Of a stretch of DNA of 41,005 nucleotides, positions 1 to 8,924 are shown one piece after another; the stretch's first letter is position 1, and the number at the start of each line of letters is the position of its first letter. The notes under the pieces were generated by a model, which was given only the letters and a program-made list of their open reading frames with translations, was not told the DNA's origin and ran no database searches. Origin of the DNA: Thermoplasmata archaeon (GTDB lineage: Archaea; Thermoplasmatota; Thermoplasmata; Lutacidiplasmatales; UBA184); assembly GCA_021826685.1 (NCBI GenBank), contig JAKAYT010000001.1, forward strand, positions 78,789 to 119,793, given 5' to 3'. The position numbers and the translations under genes were made by a program.

Positions 1-51
1 GCGCGCGTGCGGGCGTTCAGAGCGGCCGGTCCGCGAACGTCCGCCCCTACG

Positions 52-59
52 GTTATCTA
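52..59 (+). promoter_or_regulatory. TATA-like element upstream of topA
   Basis: TTATCTAG is the only AT-rich stretch upstream of the topA ATG at 85. Its spacing of about 26-33 bases fits an archaeal TATA box driving a leaderless or very short-leader transcript. Confidence 0.4.
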
Positions 60-84
60 GCTGACCCGGCCATGTAACGCGGAC

Positions 85-2580
85 ATGGCTCCGATTCGAA
101 CGCTCGTGGTGGCAGAGAAGTTCAACACCGCTCTCCGCATCGCCATCGTGCTCTCCGACGGCCACATGCAACGCTCGCGCGTGGCGGGGACGAACGTCTT
201 CCGGTTCGAGCGGCCCGAAGGTCCGTACGCGGTGGTGGGCCTCCGCGGCCACATCGTCGAGCTCGATTATCCCGAGGAGCTGGCCGGCTGGGAACTCGAC
301 ATCCTTCCCCAGCTCCTGGACGCACCTCCCATCAAGCGGGTCACCGAGAGCGGAATCGTCGGGACGCTCCAGTCGATCGTGCGCGAGTTCGACCGCGTGG
401 TCCTCGCTACCGACTTCGACCGGGAAGGGGAGCTGATCGGGCTTGAGTGCCTCGAGCTTCTCCAGAAGGTTCATCCGACGATCGAGGTCAAGCGCGCGCG
501 CTACAGCGCCCTCACGCGGGAAGCCATCGAGCAGAGCTTCGAACACCTCGAGTCGCTCGACCGCGCACTGGCGATGGCCGCCGAAGCTCGCCAGGAGATC
601 GACCTCGTATGGGGCGCAGTCCTCACCCGCTTCCTATCGATCACTGCGGAACAGCGGGGCCGTAGCTTCCTCTCCGTAGGGCGCGTCCAAACCCCGACCC
701 TCGCGCTCCTGGTGGAGCGGGACCAGGCGATCAAGGAGTTCGTGCCCACCCCCTACTGGCAGCTTGCCGCAACGGGCGTCGTGGGGGAGGAGAGCTTCGA
801 GCTCAAGCACGCGCATGGGATTTGGGAGGATCACGCCGAGGCCCTGAGGACGTTCGCGAAGGTCGAGGGCGCGAGCGAAGGGATCGTGCAGGAGTTCGCC
901 GAGGAAGAGACACGTCGGCGCCCTCCGGTTCCGTTCTCCACGACCCTCTTCGTCGCGGAAGCGACCCGTCTCGGGCTGGGTGCCGCCAACGCGATGCGCA
1001 TCGCCGAGGATCTATACACGCAGGGTCTGATCAGCTACCCGCGAACGGACAACACGGTCTATCCGCGGGGCGTGGGCCTGAAGACCCTCGCCGAGAAGTT
1101 CCGGGACAGCGTTTTCGCTGAGGCCGCCGCCTACGTGCTCGATCAGCCCACGTTCCGGGCGACGCGCGGCCGCACCGAGACGACAGACCATCCCCCGATC
1201 TACCCCACGGGCGTCGTCGACCCTCGGAAGCTCAAGCCGGACCATGCCAAGGTCTACGAACTCGTGGTTCGACGCTTCCTCGCGACCCTAGCTCCCGATG
1301 CCATCGGCCGCAAGCGCACCGCGAAGGTCGCGATCCGGGAAGAACCGTTCGAGGCAGTCGGACAGACGATCACGGACGCGGGATGGTACCACGTCTATCC
1401 GTACTCGACGCCGGAGGAGGTCCCGATACCGACCCTCACCGTCGGAGCGACGCTCCCGGTCCGAGACGTGCGACTGGTCGAGGAGCAGACGAAGCCTCCG
1501 CGACGCTACACGCAAGGCTCGCTGATCCAGGAGATGGAACGGCTGGGCCTCGGCACGAAGTCGACCCGCCACGATGTCCTCCAGAAGCTTTTCGACCGCC
1601 GGTACGTCGGCCAGCGCGGGCTCGAGCCCACCGGCACCGGCATCGCGGTGACGGAGGCGCTCCGGGCCTACGCTCCGGTGATCACCCGCCCGGAGATGAC
1701 GCACCGACTCGAGGACGATATGGAGCTCGTCGCCGAGTCGAGGAAGCCGAAGGAGGAAGTGCTGAACGAATCCCGCGAGATGCTGCGGGAGGCCTATGGG
1801 CTCCTCTCCAAGAACGTCGAGGGCGTCCGCGCTACGATTCGGAGCGCGCTCGATCGCCAGCGCTTCGTCGGGCCGTGCGCGAAGTGCGGCGGAGCCCTGC
1901 GCATCGAGCGCAGCCCGCGCGGGATGCGGTGGATCCAGTGCTCCAACAATCCGGCCTCCTGCTCGGTCAGCTTCCCCCTCCCGGCGGCGGGCTTCATCGA
2001 ACCCGCACCGGAATTTCTCTGCGCGAAGTGTGGGATGCCGCGGGTCAAGATCGTCTTTCGTGGACAGCGGCCCGAGCTCTTTTGCATGAACCCCGAGTGC
2101 GAGGAGCACCACAGGGCGTTCCGCGCGGGTACCTGCCCCACCTGCGGTAAGCCGCTAGAGATCCGCTACTCGTTCCTCGGCAAGCGCTTCGTGGGATGCT
2201 CGGGCTATCCCGAGTGCCGTACGACGTACCCCCTGCCCCAGCGCGGAAAGCTCGAGCGTTCGCCCGAGCCGTGCCCGGTATGCCACGCCCCGGTCGTCAC
2301 CGCCATCGAAGCCGGCCGGCCCCCCTGGACCTTGTGCATCAACCCGAACTGCCCCACCCGTGCGCCGTCGGAGAAGCGCGAGAAGAAGGCGAAGGCTCGG
2401 ACCATCGCGAAGCCTCGGGCCCGTCGAAGCTCCTCGCCGGCTTCGGCCGCGCGGAAAGCCGCCGAACCAAAACGCCGCACCCGGGCGGTAGCCGCGGTAC
2501 GAACCCGCCCGCGCCGGGCTCCCGCCGTCACCGCCGAGCCGGTCCCGCCGGAGGCGGGGCCGGCGGATCCGGTCCCTTGA
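85..2580 (+). CDS. topA: DNA topoisomerase I (type IA) with four C-terminal zinc ribbons
   Basis: Relaxes negatively supercoiled DNA by passing strands through a transient single-strand break. The 831-residue protein opens with a TOPRIM domain: Glu11 in VVAEKF and the acidic DFDREGE motif (D110, D112, E114). The type IA core follows, with the catalytic tyrosine at Y318 in LISYPRTDN and the conserved SVGRVQTPTLALL. From C598 there are four CxxC-type zinc ribbons, then a Lys/Arg/Ala/Pro-rich tail of about 70 residues that probably binds DNA non-specifically. There is no helicase domain, so it is not reverse gyrase. The ATG at 85 is preceded by a TATA-like element, so the mRNA is probably leaderless. 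It is followed on the same strand by the creatininase gene, which has its own promoter. Confidence 0.95.
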   Translation: MAPIRTLVVAEKFNTALRIAIVLSDGHMQRSRVAGTNVFRFERPEGPYAVVGLRGHIVELDYPEELAGWELDILPQLLDAPPIKRVTESGIVGTLQSIVREFDRVVLATDFDREGELIGLECLELLQKVHPTIEVKRARYSALTREAIEQSFEHLESLDRALAMAAEARQEIDLVWGAVLTRFLSITAEQRGRSFLSVGRVQTPTLALLVERDQAIKEFVPTPYWQLAATGVVGEESFELKHAHGIWEDHAEALRTFAKVEGASEGIVQEFAEEETRRRPPVPFSTTLFVAEATRLGLGAANAMRIAEDLYTQGLISYPRTDNTVYPRGVGLKTLAEKFRDSVFAEAAAYVLDQPTFRATRGRTETTDHPPIYPTGVVDPRKLKPDHAKVYELVVRRFLATLAPDAIGRKRTAKVAIREEPFEAVGQTITDAGWYHVYPYSTPEEVPIPTLTVGATLPVRDVRLVEEQTKPPRRYTQGSLIQEMERLGLGTKSTRHDVLQKLFDRRYVGQRGLEPTGTGIAVTEALRAYAPVITRPEMTHRLEDDMELVAESRKPKEEVLNESREMLREAYGLLSKNVEGVRATIRSALDRQRFVGPCAKCGGALRIERSPRGMRWIQCSNNPASCSVSFPLPAAGFIEPAPEFLCAKCGMPRVKIVFRGQRPELFCMNPECEEHHRAFRAGTCPTCGKPLEIRYSFLGKRFVGCSGYPECRTTYPLPQRGKLERSPEPCPVCHAPVVTAIEAGRPPWTLCINPNCPTRAPSEKREKKAKARTIAKPRARRSSSPASAARKAAEPKRRTRAVAAVRTRPRRAPAVTAEPVPPEAGPADPVP

Positions 2581-2624
2581 ACCGGGCGGTACTGGCAGGG
2601 CGTTACGTTCCCTCCCGTTGCGCC

Positions 2625-2632
2625 TTAAATAG
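2625..2632 (+). promoter_or_regulatory. TATA box of the creatininase-family gene
   Basis: TTAAATAG lies in GC-rich DNA 25-32 bases upstream of the ATG at 2657. This is the spacing expected for a leaderless archaeal mRNA. Confidence 0.6.
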
Positions 2633-2656
2633 CGTCACCGACTTGGATACGGGAGA

Positions 2657-3379
2657 ATGGGGACTGCGACGTACCTTTTGAACCTCGACTCGAGATCGTG
2701 GGAGGCTCGCCTCGCTTCGAATCCGCTTGTGATCGTGCCGGTGGGCGCTCTCGAGGCCCACGGGCCCCACCTTCCGCTGGGAGCCGACCAGATCCAGGCC
2801 GAGGTGACCTCCCGGATGCTCGCCGAGCGTATCGATGCGGTCATCGCCCCGACGCTGCCCTACGGAGTAGCTCCGGAAGCGAGCCGCTTCGCCGGCACCG
2901 TCTCCCTCCCCATGCACGACCTGGACCGGTACGCGGCGGGAGTCCTGGGAGAGCTCGCCCGGATGGGGGTGCGGCGTATGCTCGTGATCTCGGGTCACGC
3001 CCAGCGGAGCCACATGGCGGCTCTGCGGGAGGCCGCCGACTATACCATGCGTAGCTACCCGGGGACGCGGATCGTGGTCCTATCGGACTACGAATTCGTC
3101 TACGAGCTCCGGGGGGAGGTGGCGCCTGCAACCGACGGTCACGCCGGTCTCCTCGAGACCTCTCGGGTCCTCGCGCTGGCTCCCCAGACGGTCGGCCCGG
3201 TGCGACCGGTGATCGCGACCCGCGGCAGCGGCTTCGTCCCCGGACCGCTCGGACCCGAGGCATGGCCGGAGAGCGTCATCGGCGACACGCGGCCCGCGAG
3301 CGCTCAGATCGGACTGAAGATCCAAGACCACGTGCTGCGACGCCTGGAAGAGACCGTTCGGGAGCTGCTCCCGGCGTGA
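2657..3379 (+). CDS. Creatininase/ArfB-family metal-dependent amidohydrolase
   Basis: A 240-residue member of the creatininase family, which includes creatininase, the mycofactocin protein MftE and the archaeal FAPy-nucleotide deformylase ArfB of riboflavin/F420 synthesis. The metal-binding block GALEAHGPHLPLGADQ is intact; E33, H35 and D44 correspond to creatininase E34, H36 and D45. A second His/acid patch follows (DGHAGLLETS). The usual NGHGGN or NGHYEN motif is altered to SGHAQRSH, keeping the His (H114) but replacing the second-metal Glu position with Gln. In an archaeon an ArfB-like deformylase role is the most natural guess, but no riboflavin gene lies nearby. The stop codon abuts uvrA, so the two may be co-transcribed. 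Family assignment is secure; substrate is not. Confidence 0.85.
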   Translation: MGTATYLLNLDSRSWEARLASNPLVIVPVGALEAHGPHLPLGADQIQAEVTSRMLAERIDAVIAPTLPYGVAPEASRFAGTVSLPMHDLDRYAAGVLGELARMGVRRMLVISGHAQRSHMAALREAADYTMRSYPGTRIVVLSDYEFVYELRGEVAPATDGHAGLLETSRVLALAPQTVGPVRPVIATRGSGFVPGPLGPEAWPESVIGDTRPASAQIGLKIQDHVLRRLEETVRELLPA

Positions 3380-6244
3380 GTGGGGAGCGACGACCCTGTG
3401 CCCGAACTCCCCGACGCCATCCGCGTTCGCGGCGCGCGACAGCACAACCTGAAGAACATCTCGCTCGACCTGCCCCGCAACCGGTTTATCGTGATCACCG
3501 GGGTCAGTGGCTCCGGTAAGTCCTCCCTCGCGTTCGACACGCTCTACGCCGAGGGACAACGCCGGTACATCGAGAGCCTCTCCGCCTACGCTCGTCAGTT
3601 CCTCGGGCAGATGGACAAGCCCGACGTCGACGCGATCGACGGGCTGTCTCCCGCCATCGCGATCGAGCAGAGAGCCGGGAGCCGTAACCCGCGCTCCACG
3701 GTCGGCACGGTCACCGAGATCCACGACTACTTGCGCCTCCTCTTCGCGCGCGTCGGCATCCCGCACTGTCCCAACGACGGGACCGAGATCGTGCCGCAAT
3801 CGGTCGACCGCATCGTGCACACGATCGCCGCCCGCTCGACCGGACAACGGATCGAGATCCTCGCGCCGGTGGTGAGCGCGAAGAAAGGCGAACACCGCGA
3901 GACGCTCGAGAAGCTCCGCGCCGATGGCTATCGACGCCTCGTCATCGATGGCGCCGAAGTGAAGGCGACGGGAACCACGCCGAAGCTCGACAAGAACCGC
4001 CAGCACTCGATCGAGGTCATCGTGGACTCGTTCGTCCTCGACGCGGACGAGACGACACGGCTCGCCGAGGCGGTCGAACTCGGACGCACGCTCGCCGACG
4101 GCCTCGTAATCGTGCGCGGGCCGAAGGGGGAACGCCGCGTCTTCTCCAGTCGGCGCGGCTGCCCGGTATGCGGGTTCTCGATGGACGAGCTCGCGCCGCG
4201 GATGTTCAGCTTCAACAACCCCTTCGGCGCCTGTCCCGAGTGTCTCGGCATCGGCGCCACCCTGCACGCGGATCCGGACCTGATCATCCCGGACCGTGAC
4301 AAGCCGCTCACGAAGGCGATCGCCGTCTGGGGGCTCACGCCGGGCCGGGAGGCGCTCGAACGGTTCGGCGCCCTCTACGGCTACAACCCACGGCGGCCGG
4401 TGCGCGAACTATCGGAGGCCGGCTGGAAGGCGTTGATGCAGGGCTCCGAGAAAAGCCTCGGAGGGAGCCCGCGATGGTCCCGCTGGTGGTGGGGGGGCGC
4501 GTGGCTCGCCGAGGGACTGGTCGCCGCGGTGGAGCGGCGATGGAAGCAGACGAAGTCCGAGAGCGTGAAGGAGTTCTACATGGGCTTCATGGCGTTCCAT
4601 CCGTGCCGAAGCTGCGGGGGCCGGCGGCTGAAACCCGAGAGCCTCGCGGTCACGGTCCGGGACCGTTCGATCGCCGACGTCGTCTCCATGACCGTCGCGG
4701 AGTCGAGCGCGTGGTTCGAAGACCTGCGGCTCGACGACCGGGAAGAGTCCATCGCCGGTCAGGTCGTACGGGAGATCCGCTCGCGGCTGGGTTTCCTTCG
4801 GAACGTGGGCCTCACGTACCTCTCCCTCGACCGCGCGAGCTCCACGCTCAGCGGAGGCGAGGCCGAGCGAATCGCCCTCGCCACCCAGATCGGTAGCGGG
4901 CTCGTCGGCGTGCTGTACATCTTGGACGAACCCTCGATCGGTCTCCACCCCCGGGACAATCGGCGGCTTCTGACGACGTTGAAGGCGCTGCGGGACCTGG
5001 GCAACACGCTGCTCGTGGTCGAGCACGACGAGGAAACGATGCGCGAGTCGGACTGGCTCGTGGACCTCGGCCCCGGGGCCGGCGTCCACGGTGGACAGAT
5101 CCTCTACACCGGGCCCCCGGGAGCTATCGGAGCGGCCCCCGGTTCCCTCACCGGAGATTTCCTCAGCGGTCGACGGTCTATCGCCGTACCCCGCGCGCGA
5201 CGGCGACCGACCGAGCGCGAGCTCGTGATCCACGGACCCCGCGAGAACAATCTCAAGGGCGATGACGTCCGAATCCCACTGGGCCTGTTCGTGGCGCTGT
5301 CCGGGGTATCGGGCAGTGGCAAGTCGACGTTGATGGACGAGATCCTGTACAAGGCCGTGTGCCGACACCTCGGCCTGGGCCGGGATACACCGGGCCGGCA
5401 CGACTACATCGAGGGGATCGACCAGATCGACCGGGTCCTTCTCATCGACCAGTCCCCGATCGGCCGCACGCCCCGCAGCAACCCGGCGACCTACACCGGG
5501 TTGATGACCCCGATCCGGGAGCTGTTCGCGAGCCTCCCCGAGGCGAAGGCGCGCGGCTTCGCTCCCGGACGATTCAGCTTCAACGTTCCGGGAGGGCGCT
5601 GCGAAGCCTGCGACGGCGACGGAGTGATCCGCTACGAGATGCACTTTCTCCCGGATGTCTACGTGGTCTGCGAGGAGTGCCACGGCCAGCGCTTCAACTC
5701 CGAGACGCTCGAGGTCCGCTTCAAGGGAAAGTCGATCGCCGATGTCCTCGCGCTGACGGTCGACGACGCGCTCGGCTTTTTTGCGAACCACCGGCGGATC
5801 GAGTCCCGCCTGCGCCTCTTGAGCGAGGTCGGGCTCGGCTACATCACCCTCGGCCAGAGCGCCACCACCTTGTCCGGAGGCGAAGCGCAACGCATCAAGA
5901 TCGCCTTCGAGCTCGGAAAGCCGCCGACAGGGCGGACCCTCTACCTGCTCGACGAACCGACGACGGGCCTCCACTTCGCGGACGTGGACCGGCTCCTGCA
6001 GGTCCTCTTCCGGCTCCGCGAGGGCGGCAACACCGTGCTGGTCATCGAACACAATCTGGACGTGCTCAAGTCCGCGGATTGGCTCATCGACCTCGGACCG
6101 GAGGGCGGCGCCGAGGGAGGTCACCTCCTCGCGAGCGGAACGCCCGAGGACGTGGCGCAGACGAAAGGTTCGTACACCGCGAAGTTCCTTGCCCCGATGC
6201 TTCCGGCGGCCCGCGCCACCCCCCGCCGACTGCCGGCGCGATGA
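3380..6244 (+). CDS. uvrA: Excinuclease ABC subunit A (UvrA)
   Basis: ATP-dependent damage sensor that loads UvrB in nucleotide excision repair. The 954-residue protein is close to E. coli length and has the double ABC layout. First Walker A GVSGSGKSS lies near residue 40, zinc module 1 (CPVCG...CPEC) near 261-287, a central CRSCGG, and signature LSGGEAER near 490. Second Walker A GVSGSGKST lies near 642, zinc module 2 (CEACDGDG...CEEC) near 741-770, and signature LSGGEAQRIK near 832. The GTG at 3380 directly follows the upstream stop; a second in-frame GTG at 3398, preceded by GGGGAG, is an equally good start. It overlaps uvrC by ATGA. UvrABC genes in archaea are generally regarded as acquired from bacteria. 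No uvrB is in this window. Confidence 0.96.
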   Translation: MGSDDPVPELPDAIRVRGARQHNLKNISLDLPRNRFIVITGVSGSGKSSLAFDTLYAEGQRRYIESLSAYARQFLGQMDKPDVDAIDGLSPAIAIEQRAGSRNPRSTVGTVTEIHDYLRLLFARVGIPHCPNDGTEIVPQSVDRIVHTIAARSTGQRIEILAPVVSAKKGEHRETLEKLRADGYRRLVIDGAEVKATGTTPKLDKNRQHSIEVIVDSFVLDADETTRLAEAVELGRTLADGLVIVRGPKGERRVFSSRRGCPVCGFSMDELAPRMFSFNNPFGACPECLGIGATLHADPDLIIPDRDKPLTKAIAVWGLTPGREALERFGALYGYNPRRPVRELSEAGWKALMQGSEKSLGGSPRWSRWWWGGAWLAEGLVAAVERRWKQTKSESVKEFYMGFMAFHPCRSCGGRRLKPESLAVTVRDRSIADVVSMTVAESSAWFEDLRLDDREESIAGQVVREIRSRLGFLRNVGLTYLSLDRASSTLSGGEAERIALATQIGSGLVGVLYILDEPSIGLHPRDNRRLLTTLKALRDLGNTLLVVEHDEETMRESDWLVDLGPGAGVHGGQILYTGPPGAIGAAPGSLTGDFLSGRRSIAVPRARRRPTERELVIHGPRENNLKGDDVRIPLGLFVALSGVSGSGKSTLMDEILYKAVCRHLGLGRDTPGRHDYIEGIDQIDRVLLIDQSPIGRTPRSNPATYTGLMTPIRELFASLPEAKARGFAPGRFSFNVPGGRCEACDGDGVIRYEMHFLPDVYVVCEECHGQRFNSETLEVRFKGKSIADVLALTVDDALGFFANHRRIESRLRLLSEVGLGYITLGQSATTLSGGEAQRIKIAFELGKPPTGRTLYLLDEPTTGLHFADVDRLLQVLFRLREGGNTVLVIEHNLDVLKSADWLIDLGPEGGAEGGHLLASGTPEDVAQTKGSYTAKFLAPMLPAARATPRRLPAR

Positions 6245-7986
6245 CCGAGCCGCCCCCCGCGCCAATCGAGCCGCCGTCGTTCGTGCCGGCGAGCCAACTC
6301 GCTGCGGCGTCCGGGGAGGGGTTCCGGCGGGGGCCGGACGTCCCCGGCGTCTACCTCTTTCGCTCACCGCAGGGAACGGTCGTCTACGTCGGGAAGGCCC
6401 GGAGCCTCCGGCGCCGGGTGCTGGACCACCTGCGGGCCCGCATCGAGAAGGACGGGTCGATCCTCGCCCAGAGCTCGAGCGTCGAGTTCGTTCCGACCGC
6501 GAGCGAGCGGGAAGCCCTGCTTCTCGAAGCCAGTCTGATCAAGCAGTATCAACCCCCTCTCAACACCCTCCTCAAGGACGACCGGACCTTCCCGTACCTG
6601 GCCCTCACGATGGGCGAAGAGCATCCTCGCCTGCTGTTCGTCCGGCGGCCCCGACGCGGATCGGGAACCCTCCTCTTCGGACCGTACGTCAGCGCCCGCG
6701 AGGCCCGCGGGGTGCAGAAGCTCCTCACGGACACCTTCCAGCTCCGACGTTGCATTCGCCTCCCGCGGGAGGCGTGTCTGTACTACCACCTCGGTGTCTG
6801 CAGCGCGCCGTGCATCGGGGCGATCTCGAACGAGGAGTACCGCCATCGGGCCGAACACGCCGCGCAGATCCTCCGGGGCCATGGGACCGAGATGAAGCCG
6901 GTCCTGGAAGAGCAGATGCGCGCGGCCGCCCGGGCCCAGGAGTACGAGCGGGCCGGCCACCTGCGCGATGCCCTGGAGGGGCTCGGAGCCTTGCTCGACC
7001 GCCAGCATGTCATCGGCCGTGGGTCCGGCCGGGTCGATGTGCTGAGCCTCGCCTATCCGGACGAACCGTCGACGCTCCGGGTGGCGGTGGGCCTCCTTCG
7101 GATAGAGGATGGAGAAGTCCGGGAGACCGAGCCGCACGTGCTCGCGATACCGGCCGACGACGTTCCCGAGCCGGGCGAGGTCCTCCGTCAATTCCTCGCC
7201 CAGTACTACGGGAACCAGGTCGAACTGCCCGAGAGGATCTACGTCGATGCCGCGCGGCCGGCCGGCATCGACTCCACGCTGGACGAGCTGTTTGGCGCGC
7301 GCGGGATCGACGTGCAATTCCGACCCACGGGACGCTACGCCGCCCTCGCTCGGCTCGCCGCGAGCCTCGCGCGCTCGAGCCTCACGCAGGCGGAGCCCCG
7401 GGCGGCCCCCCGCGAGGTGCTCGCCGCGCTTCAGAACCTGCTCGAGCTCCCGACGTTGCCTCGGAGGATCGAAGGGATCGACATCTCGATTTTCCAGGGA
7501 TACGAGGCGGTGGGGTCCGTGGTGGTCTTCGAGAACGGCGCTCCGAAGAAGTCGGAGTACCGGCGCTACCGGATTCGTTCGGTCGAGGGGACGAACGACT
7601 TCGCGATGATCGCCGAGGTGGTACGTCGGCGCTACGCTCGGCGGCTGGCGGACGAGGAGATCCTACCGGACCTCCTGCTCATCGACGGCGGGCCGGGCCA
7701 GCTGGGGAGCGCCCTCTCGAGCCTTGCAGCGCTCGGAGTCGCGGAGAGATTCCCGACCATCGGCCTCGCGAAGCGCGAGGAGGAGATCTACGTCCCCGAC
7801 CGCCGGGAGCCGCGCCGGCCGAACCCCAACGCGGCGCCGATGCTGCTCCTACGGGCGGTGCGCGACGAGGCCCACCGCTTCGCCATTACGTATCATCGCA
7901 CGCGCCGGCGGATACGGCTCCGGAACGAGATGGACGAGGCGGCCTCGCACCGTGCGCGCACGGCCGGTCCCCCCCACCGCGCGTAG
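6241..7986 (+). CDS. uvrC: Excinuclease ABC subunit C (UvrC), short C-terminus
   Basis: Dual-incision nuclease of the UvrABC system. The start is the ATG overlapping the uvrA stop (ATGA), giving 581 residues and translational coupling. Visible parts in order: N-terminal GIY-YIG nuclease (PGVYLFRS...VVYVGKARS); the cysteine cluster CIRLPREACLYYHLGVCSAPC, which fits the UvrC iron-sulphur site; a UVR/UvrB-interacting stretch; and the RNase H-like endonuclease domain (IEGIDISIFQG, LLIDGGPGQL, GLAKREEEIY, RDEAHRFAITYHR). The (HhH)2 module that normally follows the last motif is absent: the protein ends about 30 basic residues later and no other frame encodes a GIGPKR-type hairpin. Both catalytic domains look intact. 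Confidence 0.95.
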   Translation: MTEPPPAPIEPPSFVPASQLAAASGEGFRRGPDVPGVYLFRSPQGTVVYVGKARSLRRRVLDHLRARIEKDGSILAQSSSVEFVPTASEREALLLEASLIKQYQPPLNTLLKDDRTFPYLALTMGEEHPRLLFVRRPRRGSGTLLFGPYVSAREARGVQKLLTDTFQLRRCIRLPREACLYYHLGVCSAPCIGAISNEEYRHRAEHAAQILRGHGTEMKPVLEEQMRAAARAQEYERAGHLRDALEGLGALLDRQHVIGRGSGRVDVLSLAYPDEPSTLRVAVGLLRIEDGEVRETEPHVLAIPADDVPEPGEVLRQFLAQYYGNQVELPERIYVDAARPAGIDSTLDELFGARGIDVQFRPTGRYAALARLAASLARSSLTQAEPRAAPREVLAALQNLLELPTLPRRIEGIDISIFQGYEAVGSVVVFENGAPKKSEYRRYRIRSVEGTNDFAMIAEVVRRRYARRLADEEILPDLLLIDGGPGQLGSALSSLAALGVAERFPTIGLAKREEEIYVPDRREPRRPNPNAAPMLLLRAVRDEAHRFAITYHRTRRRIRLRNEMDEAASHRARTAGPPHRA

Positions 7987-7996
7987 CGGCGGGTGC

Positions 7997-8767
7997 CTAT
8001 GCTTTGGCGTTCGACTTCCCGCCCGAGCGGTCCGGAGTGCCGATGAACGACATGCCCTGGACGCGGCGGGCGATTTCGGCCGGCGCCAGTCGGTGGAGTT
8101 CGCTCTCCGGCGTCAGGATCGAGACATCGAGCGCTTCCGGCGGGAACGGGGTCGGCGAACCCTCCGCGACCGCCTGGACGGCGAGCTGGAACGCCGCCTC
8201 TTCCGTCCGCTTGTCGGAGATCTTCTCCTCGAGGAAGTCGGCTACGGCCCGTCGGTTTCGGCCGATCGCGTAGGCTTTCCACCCGATCGTCGCGCCGCTC
8301 GGGTCGAGTTCGACGAGGCCGGGGACTCCGTTCGTGAATCCGCCCAGGAGCAGCGAGACGGCGAACGGTCGCGTTCCGCCATACTGGGTGTACTGTTGCA
8401 GGAGGGTCCCGAGGCTGCTGCCGAGAAGCGTGTACGGGGCGACCTCGTTGTAGAGGAGGCGGTGACGCTGCGCTTCGACGCGGAGAAACTCGACGAGAAC
8501 GCGGGAATCCGCGATCAGCCCGGCGGTGACGCACCCGAGGCCCGAGTCGATGGCGAAGCTCTTCTCGATCGATCCGGCATCCGCGAGCGAGCTGACGGGG
8601 AGATTGCGGTAGGCGACGAAGACGATCCCGCCCTCGTAGGTGACGGCGACGGCGGTCCCGCCCATCTGGATCGCTTGGAGGGCGTACTCGACCTGGAACA
8701 GGCGCCCGTCCGGGGAAAAGACCGTGCTCGCCCGGTCGTACGCCATCTGTCCCGGCTGCATCTCCAT
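7997..8767 (-). CDS. psmA: Proteasome subunit alpha
   Basis: Outer-ring, non-catalytic subunit of the archaeal 20S proteasome, whose N-termini gate entry and which docks the ATPase. With the ATG at 8767 the protein has 256 residues. It starts with the diagnostic alpha-type H0 region YDRASTVFSPDGRLFQVEYA, followed by alpha-fold signatures (GGTAVAV, GCVTAGLIADSRVL, YTQYGGTRPFAVSLL). The open frame extends upstream to 9034, but that part overlaps the divergent radical SAM gene and looks non-coding. Upstream lie GGAG about 11 bases before the start and a TATA-like element near 8811-8818. It converges on uvrC with a 10-base gap. No beta subunit is in the window. Confidence 0.96.
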   Translation of the reverse strand: MEMQPGQMAYDRASTVFSPDGRLFQVEYALQAIQMGGTAVAVTYEGGIVFVAYRNLPVSSLADAGSIEKSFAIDSGLGCVTAGLIADSRVLVEFLRVEAQRHRLLYNEVAPYTLLGSSLGTLLQQYTQYGGTRPFAVSLLLGGFTNGVPGLVELDPSGATIGWKAYAIGRNRRAVADFLEEKISDKRTEEAAFQLAVQAVAEGSPTPFPPEALDVSILTPESELHRLAPAEIARRVQGMSFIGTPDRSGGKSNAKA

Positions 8768-8810
8768 CGCTGTTGCGCTCCTTTCGCTGGCCGTGCCAAT
8801 CCGGTAGGGG

Positions 8811-8818
8811 ATTTGAAA
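8811..8818 (-). promoter_or_regulatory. Putative TATA element of psmA
   Basis: Read on the minus strand this is TTTCAAAT, the only AT-rich patch between psmA and the divergent radical SAM gene. It lies about 45-50 bases upstream of the psmA ATG, allowing a short leader. Confidence 0.35.
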
Positions 8819-8924
8819 GTGCCGGAGCCGATGTCGCTCGCACCACCAGCTATCGGAGCTCCTCGAGTCTCGCACCGGCCGTCCTGCGAAACCCTCATCC
8901 TCCCCGGACCCTCGCCGCGGATCG

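Noticed and set aside
3080-4267. Minus-strand open frame (395 codons) opposite the creatininase and uvrA genes
   Set aside because: Shadow of two well-supported genes; composition typical of antisense GC-rich frames.
4409-6367. Long minus-strand open frame (652 codons) opposite uvrA/uvrC
   Set aside because: It is antisense to clear uvrA motifs; its length reflects high GC content, and the translation is Arg/Glu/Val-rich without any family motif.
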